A DNA stretch of 64,000 bases from Xanthostigma xanthostigma (GCA_963575645.1 OY754475.1:8246001-8310000), one strand, 5' to 3'. Positions 34,290 through 45,055 are shown, numbered from the stretch's first letter. Translations and numbers: made by a program. Notes: generated by a model from the sequence alone, not told the origin.

Positions 34290-34881
34290 CTAGCGGTCCC
34301 GTCCGGTTTCACCCGGGTGTAAAAGAACGAATGGGGAGGGGAGGAACATGAGTACACACATTCATCTTAGTTTACCGAGATGAATGTTGTGTCCAAATTT
34401 CATGATGATCGGAGTTACCGTTCAAAAGTTTTCGTCGATAAAAAGCAGTATTTATACTTTTTTTAACTAATATTTTTTTTTAATTAATTAAATAAAATTA
34501 AAATATATTTAAATGAAAGCCTTAGAAGAAAGCAATGTAGAAAATAAAAAATAAAAATATATTCGCCCAACGTAGGGCTCGAACCCACGACCCTGATATT
34601 GACAGTCGTGTGCTCTACCGATTGAGCTAGCCGGCGCTGTATTCTGACAACGCTAATATGAGTATATTTAGTTAGTGCATTTCACCTGAATAGAAGCTTA
34701 TTTTTGAGATACATTTTGCGACATATTTCATTAATGCTCCGCTCCTAATGGTCGTAGCCTGATTTTATATTTATATTTTTTATATTTATATTTTTTTTTC
34801 AATTTGAACCCGTAGTTCGTGAGATTAGCGCGTTCAAACAAACAAACAAACAAACTCTTCAGCTTTATATATTAGTATAGA
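34290..34881 (-). mobile_element. Helitron, full-length non-autonomous copy with tRNA-like insert
   Basis: Bounded by A and T as Helitrons require. The minus strand starts TCTATACTAATATATAAAGC (at 34881) and ends CACCCGGGTGAAACCGGACG, then GGACCGCTAG (at 34290), with terminal hairpin and CTAG. 592 bp with no Rep/helicase. A tRNA-Lys-like sequence at 34564-34636 sits in the middle. Confidence 0.75.
34564..34636 (-). pseudogene. Degenerate tRNA-Lys-like sequence with anticodon GTC
   Basis: The minus strand closely follows insect tRNA-Lys(CTT): GGCTAGCTCAATCGGTAGAG (A box) and GGTCGTGGGTTCGAGCCC (B box), 73 nt, no CCA. The anticodon position reads GTC, and the anticodon stem (CACGA/TATCA) and the last two acceptor pairs no longer form, so it is a tRNA-derived relic. 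Both internal promoter boxes are intact. Confidence 0.75.
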
Positions 34882-35295
34882 TATAAGAAATCAACATCGA
34901 TAAAAAAATTCAAAACCGCACGGGTGACCGAAAACACGTCTAATAATAAAATATATCAGTCCGATTCGATTAGATTGTAACAACACACGGAGAAAATAAT
35001 AAATTTCGAAAGGAACTACAATAAGAACGTCAACCAATAAAAGCAACTGACTATGTTACGGAGTGGAATGATCCGTCGAACAATGGACCAATTGGCGTTA
35101 TGCGGCCGTTGAAAGTGCCAATTCATCGCCACAGATATACAGATATAGGCACTACAGATTGTGTGTCTATAAGTGTCTATCGATTACATATCACAAGAAT
35201 ACTTTTGTTATTGGAGAAGGTACAGTTCGGTTGCTTTAACTCTTCGCCGGACAGTACCTGGGTGACCGAGCTTTGCTCGGAAAGTTAAATAGTAT

Positions 35296-35481
35296 TTATG
35301 AACTCGAATTGATTTAAAAATGGTTCTGTTTTAAAGATTAGAATCTCCTCTTTTCAAAAAGCTTCAATTTGAATGGATTTCGTGTGAAATTAACTTAGAT
35401 ATAAATTCTTATATGAACGAAAGTCAGCTCTGACGCACAAAGCGATAATAAAGCACATACCGCTAGTTTAGCGGTATGTGC
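35296..35481 (-). mobile_element. Hairpin-headed repeat, truncated copy 2
   Basis: Minus strand: the hairpin GCACATACCGCTAAAC.../GCGGTATGTGC at 35453-35481, then ACTTTCGTTCATATAAGA, TTCACACGAAATCCATTCAA and GAATTGATTT reversed as in 5900-6568. Stops after about 185 bp. Confidence 0.6.
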
Positions 35482-35919
35482 AATAAAATACTAATATTCA
35501 AATACGTATTTTATTTTAAGTCTCACTTGGATAGTAATTAAAGATTAATTGTCATAATATTTTGAAAACAATTGTTTCATTGTTTGTATAAAATTCCAAA
35601 ACCTACTTACAATATTTAAGTATTTTCATACGTCAAAAAATTGATTTTTATAATGATAAAATTTGTAAGAAAACGATTTTTTCGAGAGATGAGACCTAGC
35701 TAAAACGATTTTTTGCCCCCCAAAATCCCTTTTCAGTAAATTTCATCCGAATCGTTAGGGCCGTTTTCGAGAAAATATTTAGGGACATAGGTAGGTACAT
35801 AGGTATATACAAGATTAGCTCGTTTAATAATATAGGGATTAGGAATTTAACACGTCGACTTCCGAGCCGTCTAAATCCGAAAAAACCTCAGTCAGTTTCT
35901 AACAAAGAATTCTAAGTCA

Positions 35920-36345
35920 CCATACATCGACAAACGTCGCGGTCACTTTGCCAACTAATAATTGCAATGAGTTTAGATGGACTCGACTGAACTGTACTGT
36001 ACCTCGTGGCTATATCTGATAGACTAGTTGTCGTACCGTGTTGTATGCGAGAGTTCTCATATTGTGCTGTATAAACGCACTGGTAGCGGACGCTTGTTTG
36101 CGATATTAGAACTACTGTGTACGAGCGTAGCATGTTGTTTTTAACTAAAAATAACGGTTTTCGAAGGTTTCCCTTTATTTGTGCTATAAGACATTGCTTC
36201 TTGCCAAATTTTATGATTCTAGATCAACGGAAAGTAGCCTATAGGTTTTGATTTCCAAGAGTTTTGACAGACAGACGGACAACAAAGTGATCCTATAAAG
36301 TATAAGGGTTCCTTTTTTCCTTTTGAGATACGGAGCCCTAAAAAT
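35920..36345 (-). mobile_element. Lepidopteran-type dispersed repeat L, partial
   Basis: Minus strand: AGGGCTCCGTATCTCAAAAG, AGACTTCCGTTGATC-like context, ATGTCTTATAGCACAAATAA, CATACAACACGGTACGACAA and TATCAGATATAGCCACGAGG, parallel to 49580-50112. The ACTCGCACTTGGCC terminus is missing. Confidence 0.6.
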
Positions 36346-36827
36346 GAAAAAACATAGGTATTGTTGAGTTCTTGTTTCAATAAGCTTTCATTTGACACCC
36401 TACACGACGCCCTTAATTTATTTATTGATAAAAAAACATCAAAATTGGTCCTGTGGTTCTTGAAATGAGCTCTTCAGAAACTCATAGCTGCAAGTACAAA
36501 CGGTGTTGGTACTAGTTGACCGATTTTTGAACTGTACTAATTCAATTTTTCAAAAAACCAGATAACTAACAAAATTGTCAAATATCTTTAACAGTAAGTC
36601 CTCGAGATGGTGGCAGATAAAAAAACTGTATTGTAATTCATCACACTACGAAAACATAAAAATCAAAATTTTCAGTAAACTATACCGATTCGAAGAACGG
36701 CTTACGCTGTGTTCCGTGGGTTATTTGACGGACTACAAAGTAAGAGATCTTTTTTTCCTTTTGAGGTACGGAACCCTAAAAACCATTTCAAGTCGATTTT
36801 TAATCTGTTCAGATATACAATCGCTCA

Positions 36828-37204
36828 GTGTTTTTTTTATTACTCTTGCGGGAAAAGTGGTATGTTTACGCACGCTGTTACGGTTGAAAAGTAGCTATTT
36901 TCATTTGCGTGCGGAAACTTTATTTGTCGCACTGTAATTATAGTTTGCTGCACGCAAATTCAGAGTTACCATAGTTACCAATACAATAACAATTTTAACT
37001 GAATTTTCAACTTTTTAATGATTTAATTTTAATTTTTATTACTTCTAATTTCTTTTTTTAATTCGTAATAAAATTTTAATTTCAATTTAATTTAATTCGT
37101 AATAAAAAATAGTATGTGCAGCTCGTGCGGCATTGCCGATTGCCCCCTCAAGCTCGTGCGCTTTCATGGGCAATCGACAACTTGCCGCACTAGTTGCACA
37201 ATAT
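36828..37204 (+). repeat. Repeat family B, copy 2
   Basis: Matches 24478-24892. Its terminal hairpin is expanded by GATTGCCCCCTCAAGCTCGT ... CATGGGCAATCGA between the two half-stems. It runs directly into the family A copy at 37209. Confidence 0.65.
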
Positions 37205-37208
37205 ACTA

Positions 37209-37758
37209 TTATTCAACTCATGCGCGTTATTCATGTTTTATCATGCCTAAAAACCGAACCCTAAATAGCCATTTACCGACTGGTGACAATTACGTGTCAT
37301 AACTCAATGAAGATTCCTACTAGCTCGGCCATTGTGGAGTAATGAAAATAAACGTAACTAATTTCTGAGTCGTAACGAAATAGTCGGTAACAACAACTCC
37401 ATTGTTACCCATTGAGGCTAAAATTGAGAGGCCGAATGTTTTCGACATGAAGTTTATTCATAACCGGCTAACCTCAAACCAAAACATTGAATCGTGCTGT
37501 TTGGTATTGACAGTTTTTTTTATAAAGAAATAAATAGATGTTTACAACATCTCATTAATAACAATAAATAAAACATGAATAACGCGCAATTGTTGAATAA
37601 AATTATGGGCGTAACTTGTAGGCTAAGTCATGACCTGTCAGCGCGATTGTTTCAGCACTCGTCTCCGGTGCGCAGTATGCACACCTACGACTCGTGCTGA
37701 AAACATCGCGCTGACACGCCATGAATGACTTAGACTACTAGTTACGCCAATAACTATT
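37209..37758 (+). mobile_element. 480-bp repeat family A, copy 3
   Basis: Same orientation as 12994-13472. It contains an extra ~75-bp hairpin (GTCAGCGCGATTGTTTCAGC ... GCTGAAAACATCGCGCTGAC) that replaces the short joint GTCAGCGCGATGAATG of copy 1, suggesting either copy 1 lost it or copy 3 gained an inserted palindrome. Confidence 0.7.
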
Positions 37759-38154
37759 ACCGCATGAAAAATGTTCTGCGTGCTGACTTGAACACGTTAT
37801 ACATAAATCGCTCTTTTAAACTTGTGGTCCCATTGATTGACAAAAGATAAATTGGCCTAACTAAAAGTGTAATCCCACCAAAGCCCTCTCATTTTGTTAA
37901 CGAACCAATTGGGGCAGACATAATATTTCGTACGTAAAGAGATGTGGTTCAGGTCTTCTCGAGTGAGTGACACGGACTTTGTGTTTATGCGGTCTTTGTA
38001 TTTTAAAGTTCCCCTGGGAGTAATACACTCACAGCATGTCCCGTAAATTACATGCCTATACCAAACTATTCGCGTTTGAAACCTTAAATTATGCTAATCG
38101 ACCTCACAACTTAGAGACAGACAGAGGTGGATATAGATAAAAAAAAATAAGATC

Positions 38155-38603
38155 AAAAACTAAAACCCGACTAGGTACTGAAAAGTATGAAACAAGAAAA
38201 TATTTTAAAACTTGAAGAGAATATTTTTAAGTACGAATTAGAAATTAATTATTTTTATATTTTTTAGAACAGTTCTGAAGAAGATCCAAATCCGGACCGA
38301 AACGTCAATGAATTAATTATTATTTTTTGTTAATATATTTGTCTGAAAAATTGGTCGAGAATTTTATTTATTGAAGAATTCTAATCAGACGTTAATCAAA
38401 GATTTGGACAAGAAAATATTCTCATCTGAGGATAGCCGTGGTCATATGCCACCTACCCTAACAAAACATTACATTTTAACAGTAGTAAGCGATCATAAGC
38501 TCTAGGGCAAAGTGCATCACACTATACATCTAGAGATGGTTATCCTCAGATGAGAATATTTTCTTGTCATACTTTTCAGTAGTCGGCGTTTTAGTTTTTG
38601 AAT
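38155..38603. mobile_element. Fold-back MITE interrupted by a Penelope-like copy
   Basis: Outer arms CAAAAACTAAAACCCGACTA...GAAAAGTATGA (38155 on) and TCATACTTTTCAGTAGTCGG...TTTAGTTTTTG (to 38603). Inner arms ACAAGAAAATATTCTCATCT and AGATGAGAATATTTTCTTGT. The left arm is split at ACAAGAAAATATT by the 203-bp insert 38205-38407. Confidence 0.75.
38205..38407 (+). mobile_element. Penelope-like copy with 13-bp target duplication and intact motif
   Basis: Flanked by ACAAGAAAATATT at 38192-38204 and 38408-38420. Contains the best hammerhead-like core of the family at 38275-38306 (CTGAAGA; GATCC/GGACC hairpin; GAAAC; GTC), then TTGTTAATATATTTGTC and the tail CAGACGTTAATCAAAGATTT. The 5' part lacks the inverted arm, so it is 5' truncated. 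Confidence 0.8.
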
Positions 38604-39273
38604 TATTTATTTAAATTATTTTTTTTTTGAACTTATTTTTTATTTGTTTTCAATTTGCTCACCCCTGGGACCAAAATTCAAAAATAAATGTAGCCTATGT
38701 TACCCGGGCTATAACAACGAATCGATTGACACCTTATTTATCAAAATCGGATGAATAGTTTAATCCCTTCGTTTTGGCTTCGCCGCAGTCGGGTAAAAAA
38801 AGCTAAAGGCGCCGTTCGGATCCGCGCCGTAATTTTTTCGTGAAAACATGATCCGTAAACGTTCGTCTGTTTTCGTTCCCTTTTAGACCCTGCCGTAGCT
38901 CTCGATTTCGCCCAGTACTGGACATTCCTTTTGATGCGGGTTTTCTGCTGACTGCGTTTTTTATAATTCCGACTATATTTTTTTAGGGGGAGCTGTCCCA
39001 GTTTGTCGCCCCTCCCGGGCGGCGCCCACGATAGCTTGTAAGAATTATAATAATTGCGTGTACAGGTCATTCAAATATTCCATTTAAAAATGTTATCAAA
39101 TCATATATATTAATACGCTAAGGTTAAAGATGTTTGCCTCCCTTTTTAGAAAAAACCTCACAATTTCTCCACATAAATTATATATCATTTTACAGATAAT
39201 TGCTTGCTCTACTGACATCGACAACTAAAAAATTTATTATTGCTTTTGTTTTTGTAAATTAATTAAAATACAG

Positions 39274-39560
39274 CAACGCTGAACAACGTCTGCCATCTGA
39301 CGACTTAAACTTTGAAACAACGTCAACACTTCGATCTGTCATCTGACCTTCATATTGTAATATAACAGACACAATACTTAATACTGCCATCTAATTTTGA
39401 AACAGCGAGCAACGCTGAACAACGTCACAGCAATGATGCATGATGCCATCTGACGGCTTATAGCTCAACGCTTTTGCTACTTGCGCCTCTATGTGACAAT
39501 TTTAGTAAAATATTTCTTCGATCTGTCATCTGAGCTTCATATTGTAATACAACAAAAAGA
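39274..39560 (+). repeat. Two diverged direct repeats 290 bp before an exon
   Basis: CAACGCTGAACAACGTC, GCCATCTGACG, CGATCTGTCATCTGA and TTCATATTGTAATA each occur twice (39275-39362 and 39412-39550). Old tandem duplication of unknown origin. Confidence 0.5.
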
Positions 39561-39850
39561 AGAACGTTATAAGCAGTGTGCAAAATTAGAAACGAATTGA
39601 ATACCTGCAATCATATTTAAAAAATAATTTTGTAAAGTGATAATTATTATACTTATTTAGTGCGATAATTCGCACAGGTCACACTAGTTACCTATATACT
39701 GTAATCTTGTTCCTTTGTTAATGAACAAGATCGTACTTCAGTCACTGCCAATTGTCTTAAATGAATTGTATCTCCAGTCGCAGATCCATCTTTGACCTTG
39801 ACACAATTCTCGAAAGTGAACAATAATATGTTTGTTTTATTGTTTTACAG

Positions 39851-39982
39851 GTGGAACTCGAGAATTGGGTTAATAGTATACACAGCGCATGCGCGGCAGC
39901 GTTCGCACGTCACCGCGGCAAAACTGGCACGCTTCATTTATTGCAAGAAGAGATTTTCCGGCTGGAAAAAGCCATCGAATCG
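39851..39982 (+). CDS. sif: sif/Tiam1 orthologue, next exon: end of PH domain and start of coiled coil
   Basis: Exon of 132 nt (44 codons, phase 0 at both ends), beginning [18 protein letters not shown] and ending [12 protein letters not shown]. It supplies the C-terminal helix of the PH domain with its conserved tryptophan (residue 6) and then the first heptads of the coiled coil that follows it in the Tiam/Sif PHn-CC-Ex module, which in the family directs membrane and partner binding. The acceptor is TTGTTTTACAG ending at 39850 and the donor is TCG/GTAAGT. It joins in frame to the exon at 14882-15161, giving CQ-VELENW. The next expected exon (more coiled coil, then Ras-binding, PDZ, DH and PH domains) was not found in the remaining 24 kb. 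The frame also opens upstream of the acceptor to an ATG at 39792, which is intronic and not a start. Confidence 0.95.
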
Positions 39983-40166
39983 GTAAGTTGAGACCCCATT
40001 TTCTATAGGTACCTACGTAATATATAATAGTAGTAGGTTTGTTCTTTTGTTTGCACTACACGACTCAAACATCTGTGTTTCTGACGTCATCGTAATTTAT
40101 TCTAACCTCAAAGGTGGTATCCGAAAATAAATAAGAAAGACGCACTCGGTTTATTATATAGTCTAA

Positions 40167-40954
40167 TAGGCCCCACTCACGATCAAACTTCATGCCACAG
40201 TTCAGTGTTCAGTGAAGTTGGACAGATTAATCGAAAGACTGACTGGCACCACACACAGTTCATGCAAACTGCTCAGTTTTTTAAATTTTTTGTGTTCAGT
40301 TTGGTTCAGTTGTTGGCATACACTCGTCGAGTATAGATACATAAGATATATTATATTATATACACACTATAATATTATACTATAGAGTACAGTTCATTAA
40401 TAAGAACTAAATGAGTAATTTAAATGGTGAGGATTGGCTGTTCAGAGCTATGGGATTGTATTTAAAACAGAGAAATAAGAAAAAAAAAGAAGAATATGGG
40501 TGAAAAATTGGTTAGAAATGCGTGATTCAAGAAGTCATGTTTATTTGATTAATGAATTACATCTTGAGCCGCTTGATTGCAATAATTATTTACGAATGAA
40601 TGAATTAACTTACAATTATTTACTGGAATTAGTTACCCTATTTATTAAGAACCAGGACACAAATATGTGAAAATCTATTTCTGCACAAGAAAGGCAGCAA
40701 CATTGAGATTTTTGGCTTCTGGTTGTACAAAACACAGAACTCCAAAAACTGAACTGAAAAACACCCACACACACAACAGTTTACTTGAACACTGAACACT
40801 GAACTCGTTCAAAAATCAAGATGCATTTGATGAGTTCATGCTTGACTTCAGTGTTGGTTTCAGTGTTTATTTGTCCCACACACTATCATGCTTCACTGAA
40901 CTATAAGTTTGAACACTGAACTGTTGCATGAAGTGTGATCGTGAGTGGGGCCTA
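40167..40954 (+). mobile_element. PIF/Harbinger non-autonomous element, copy 1
   Basis: The ends TAGGCCCCACTCACGATCA and TGATCGTGAGTGGGGCCTA form perfect inverted repeats except at the inner margin; TAA target duplication at 40164-40166 and 40955-40957. 788 bp. Includes a transposase N-terminal relic. Inverted relative copy at 61916-62693. Confidence 0.88.
40411..40670 (+). pseudogene. Harbinger transposase N-terminal relic, frameshifted
   Basis: ATG at 40411 opens MSNLNGEDWLFRAMGLYLKQ. After an A9 run the frame is lost, and a second frame carries on with RRIWVKNWLEMRDSRS ... ELHLEP ... YLRMNELTYNYLLELV ... KNQDTNM before a TGA at 40668. These are the conserved N-terminal Harbinger signatures (RRxWV, LRM, ...QDTNM). 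Further in-frame stops follow. The copy at 62190-62449 has the same length and the same lesions. Confidence 0.8.
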
Positions 40955-42002
40955 TAAGCTCCCATGACACAAAAAGTTACCCCAAGAACACCTCAAAATT
41001 ATAAAGTGAAAATGGCTGGAAACATGTTCGCCCGCCAGACTAATAAAAATTTGTTAATTGTTATTTTTTATGAATTTTTGAATTTAAAAAAAAAACATGA
41101 TTTTACTTTCCAAAACACCTGCTTGAAATTTATACAATTTGTAGTAAAGAATAATGTACCATTTTTGAAAAAATTTGTCTGGCTGACAACTTAGAATAAA
41201 AAAAATTTTTTTTTACTAGTTAGCAACGATTATACCATATTTTTTCATTAAATGCGACCACATTTTTTAATGAAAAAATATGGTATAATCGTTGCTAAAA
41301 AAATTTTTTTTATTCTAAATTAATACGATAGATCCCTTTTATATAGGTACTTTAATACATTTTTCATCAAAATATTGTTTTTTACCATGCCAGATTCAAT
41401 TTTTAAGCGCTGTGACAGCGTTTTTTCATAAACAAATCAGCTTTTACAAGGGCCGTGTCAAAACACCACCATAATTTTTTTCTGAAAGAAGGTTTGACAT
41501 CTATTTTCTGCATAAAAATTGGTCTGTCAGCGAAAAAATGTTTTTTACTATGACAACCTTCATAAAAAAAAAATTTATAACAAATGAAGTCTGACAAATG
41601 TATTAACAAAAATTGTCAGCCAGACAAATTTTTTCAAAAATGGTACATTATTATTTACTACAAATTGTATAAATTTCAAGCAGGTGTTTTGGAAAGTAAA
41701 ATCATGTTTTTTTTTAAATTCAAAAATTCATAAAAAATAACAATTAACAAATTTTTACTAGTCTGGCGGGCGTAACATGTTTCTGACATGTTTTGCAGCC
41801 ATTTTCACTTTATAATTTTGAGGTGTTTTTGGGGTAACTTTTTGTGTCATGGGAGCTTAGACTAATAGAAGCTAAAATAATCGCAACCAGAAACAAGTCA
41901 TCTTGACTTCGCAATGTGAATTATGTAATAAGGTGTTTGTAAACGTCATTTTTACGATGGCATATTATTACGTGTCTCCTAGCAGTAAATTCCTCTATAC
42001 AC

Positions 42003-42190
42003 AATATTGTTTGAGAAAAATGTAACCATGCCTGCTGCGTATAAATGTTTTCAATCATCTCCGCGTCGATGTCAAATCAGCCTTTACATAAATTTAAAAA
42101 AAAAATCTGTGTAAATATCACATAATATTACGTTCTTTTTATTCAGATGATGATTTTTATATGCATGAATTGTTCCACATTTTTGCAATG
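42003..42190 (+). repeat. Decayed relative of the LINE tail at 4985
   Basis: GAGAAAAATGTAACCATGCC, then GCTGCGTATAAATGTTTTCA and AATTGTTCCACATTTTTGC parallel GAGAAGAATATAACCATGGC and GTTCCACACTTTTTTGTACG at 4990-5200. No open frame remains. Confidence 0.4.
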
Positions 42191-42445
42191 CATTGGCTTG
42201 TTATAGACTGTACATTCTTAAAATTCTTATTTGAGAACAAATTGATATATATTTGTTTACTAGAGTGCCGCTAAAAACGTCGAAATTTGAATAGTCGCGT
42301 CAATGAATACATAAAACAGGCAAAACTTCGAACTCCGCGAGAAAAGCTCCGACTTTGATGATTTTTTTTTAAAGTTAGTTTTTTTTTATATTATTGAAAA
42401 TCAGAAACATTTTGGGGCGGGGAACAAATTATTTATATTGTTTAA

Positions 42446-42968
42446 GGTAGTACGAGCACCAAGACAATTTTAAATAAAAGGCTTGATTTTTTTTATATGA
42501 AGTAGGGTTAAGTCTAAACCAATTCTGAAAATTTTAGGGGGGTTGCCCGATTATTTAAATAAATAATTGACTTCACAAGTAGGCATATTTAACATTGGCT
42601 TTATGGTAAAGCGGTAGATGGATGATATGTTTTCATTGATTTCTCCAAAACTAGTCAGTGGAAATTAAAAAAACTATTTAAATTAAAGTTAAAACCTTAA
42701 TAAATTATTGAAAACAAAAAAAAACCGTTGTGCCCGACTAATTAAAAAGATATTTAATATTTTTAATTAAATATCTTTTTAATTAGTCGGGCACAACAAC
42801 GGGTTTTTTTGTTTTATAATTTATTAAGGTTTTAACTTTAATTTAAATAGTTTTTTTTTTAATTTCCACTGACTAGTTTTGGAGAAATCAATGAAAACAT
42901 ATCATCCATCTACCGAAATATAAAAAATCAAGCCTTTTATTTAAAGTTGCATTGGTGCTCGTACTACC
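42446..42968. mobile_element. TTAA-flanked fold-back element
   Basis: GGTAGTACGAGCACCAA and TTGGTGCTCGTACTACC are the ends; TTAA at 42442-42445 and 42969-42972, the piggyBac target site. An inner near-perfect palindrome (about 42608-42920, centred on TTTAATATTTTTAATTAAA) has ~150-bp arms. piggyBac ends usually begin CCY, so the superfamily is tentative. Confidence 0.7.
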
Positions 42969-43784
42969 TTAAGGGGCTAGGGGCAGTCAGAGGCATGAAA
43001 AAATTAAAAAAAAAATGTTCGACAAAATTTAATTTAGTTTATAAAGCTAATAATATTTCAACTTGACTTCACTAAATTAAAAAAAAAAAATTGGACAACG
43101 TTATAGCCATCTGTTGGACCCCTCTCACAATTAACTTTGTGCTGGTTCATCCAAAATCGATAAAACAAAGAAAAGTCTTTAGTTTGATAGTAAATCTAGG
43201 ACTAAATCGAAAAATATTGTAGAAATGAAAATTATTTAAATTATTATAAAGAAACTATTCTGAACGCTATTTTTTAAAAAGTTTGGTCGATAATAATAAT
43301 AAAACCACAAACCGTTGAACTCTAAACATTTGACACATACCTTATTTACCAGTAGTGCCATCTTACGACTACAAAATGTAAGCGTATGCCATATTATAAT
43401 ATTCAATTGACTTTTCTCATATATTTTATTCTATACCGAGCATCGGAATAAAATCGCAATCGAACCATAAGGGTGCAAACATATACTTATGTCTTTTCTT
43501 AAGTCGTTAGCACTTGCGTATCCAGGAGGGCAAAACAAGCACGGGGGACCCGGCTTAAGAAATTTCTAATTTGCTCCCTCCTGGGCCAAAAGCTGGGTAC
43601 GCCCATGTTAACGTCACAGAAAAAGACAAAGTTTTTGAAACAGAGATACTTTATTCACATTGAATGCAAGTACATCAACCAATCCTATCATCGCAGAAAT
43701 CAGGGAATTACATCGAAGAAAGAGACGCTTTGTTGCCCTCACTCACCGCACATTGAGTAGACAATGATTCATATAGTAAATAAT

Positions 43785-44174
43785 ATATCGTCGTTGGTTC
43801 TGTAATACCTCTTATGTGCAAAAAGTAAAATTTGCAGGAAAGGCCAAAAAGTGGTTATTTCAGCAATGGATGGTAAGAACTAGCAATTTCAGAGGTATAT
43901 TACTAATTCATACTTATGTTTACTATACGTGTTTAATTAAGACAAAGTATTTTCTTAAGAAATATTTAACGTTAATTTCGGATTTATTGGCACATGGGAG
44001 GAATTATTTGATACAACTTTTCACATAAGAGTTACTTCCCCTTGTTGGTTACTGTAAAATTAATTTGGAGGTATTACTAGTGTATAGAGCTCCGTTTTCT
44101 GAATTTTTTCATTTAAAAAACGCAAAATCTGCTAATTATGCACATAAGAGCTATTACAGAACCAACGACGATAT
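43785..44174. mobile_element. 390-bp element with ~35-bp inverted ends
   Basis: ATATCGTCGTTGGTTCTGTA continuing ATACCTCTTATGTGCA at the left; TGCACATAAGAGCTATTACA and GAACCAACGACGATAT at the right. TAT-type flanks are not diagnostic. The interior has no match elsewhere in the window; ORF 43816-44028 is not recognisable. Confidence 0.65.
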
Positions 44175-44644
44175 GACTTTTCTTTAGATGAGATGTTTAA
44201 AAAATTATGAGAGTGTAGTAAAAAAAAAAAAAACAACTTGGTAATAGAGCAGTAAGACTGTAGACATAAAAGAATCTAAAGAACAAACCCACTGTAGTCG
44301 TTGGCATCGGGATAAGATAAGATGTACACAGATGAGTAGCTTCAAGATCCTCTTGCTCGTATTTTTCTAGTATTATGTGCAGCAGACACGCGAATTTCCG
44401 ACAGGAATACAGGACTATAATCCTTGCTAAACGCTTTTGACACAGGTCTTTACCACAGATAATAGACTTTTAGTGTACCTATTTGCCCATACTTAATAAC
44501 TATTGGCGTCGGTCGGATGACATGACCAAAAAATTTCCAAATTTCACATCACTGAAAACAACTGGGCAGAGCCACAAGTGTCTGTAGGTACCCCGCTAAG
44601 TTTGTAATATAAAAAAATTAAGACAATATAAAAATATTAAATAT

Positions 44645-45007
44645 ATAATTATATATATAAAAATCTCGTGTCTAGATGTTCGTCCGCGCTAATCTCCGAA
44701 ACCACTGAACCGATATTAATGAAATTTTGTAAATGTGTCCAGCTTACGCTATAGGATAGTTTTTATTAAATATTTTGTACCATATTATTTTTTTATTTTG
44801 TCAATAAAAACTGTTTTAGTAACATGTAACATCTGATAGAATTTGTTCAAAGCTATTGGTTCAGCAGCAAATCAAAAAAACTGTTTTAGTAGCGACATCT
44901 GGTAGAATTCGCTCAAAGCTATTAGTTCAGACGCCGGGCCGCAAACCAAATAAATTTTGCAGAACGATACCTAATCGCACCCGGATGTAACCGAGGCGGG
45001 CCGCTAG
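44645..45007 (+). mobile_element. Helitron-type element of a second family
   Basis: Starts in AATTATATATATAAAAATCT, CGTGTCTAGATGTTCGTCC and GCGCTAATCTCCGAAACCAC. Ends CACCCGGATGTAACCGAGGC, GGGCCGCTAG before T. Terminal hairpin plus CTAG-T fits a Helitron 3' end; the 5' TC is not clear. Contains two related segments (CTGTTTTAGTAAC..., CTCAAAGCTATTRGTTCAG). Confidence 0.6.
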
Positions 45008-45055
45008 TATGATATATTAAAAGTGGATCGTACAATAGTTCTAAAAAAAAAAATA

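Larger units (their letters stand above)
15162..39850 (+). other. 24.7 kb sif intron between the two PH exons, phase 0
   Basis: Bounded by donor GTCAGT and acceptor TTTTACAG. Almost all recognisable content is mobile-element sequence, listed separately. Stretches where I see nothing specific beyond AT-rich DNA and short decayed fragments: 16300-17240, 19350-20090, 25330-26040, 26470-27390, 31510-32540, 38610-39270 and 39560-39850. A GC-rich patch at 20660-20760 contains TATAAATA at 20736 and is discussed in the findings. Confidence 0.9.
40159..41864. mobile_element. Large fold-back element (~900 bp before the PIF insertion)
   Basis: Ends TAGTCTAAGCTCCCATGACA and TGTCATGGGAGCTTAGACTA. The left arm is 40159-40166 plus 40958-41192 and the right arm 41610-41864, with ~90% match by eye. 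A second, inner palindrome at 41191-41319 (TAGCAACGATTATACCATAT and its complement) makes it doubly folded. A PIF element (40167-40954) splits the left terminus. ATA flanks both ends. ORFs in the arms are artefacts. Confidence 0.75.

Noticed and set aside
34564..34636. Functional tRNA-Asp or tRNA-Lys gene
   Set aside because: Anticodon stem and the end of the acceptor stem do not pair; the body is tRNA-Lys while the anticodon is GTC.
42446..42968. Firm assignment to piggyBac from the TTAA flanks
   Set aside because: Ends do not start with the usual CCY; kept as a tentative class only.
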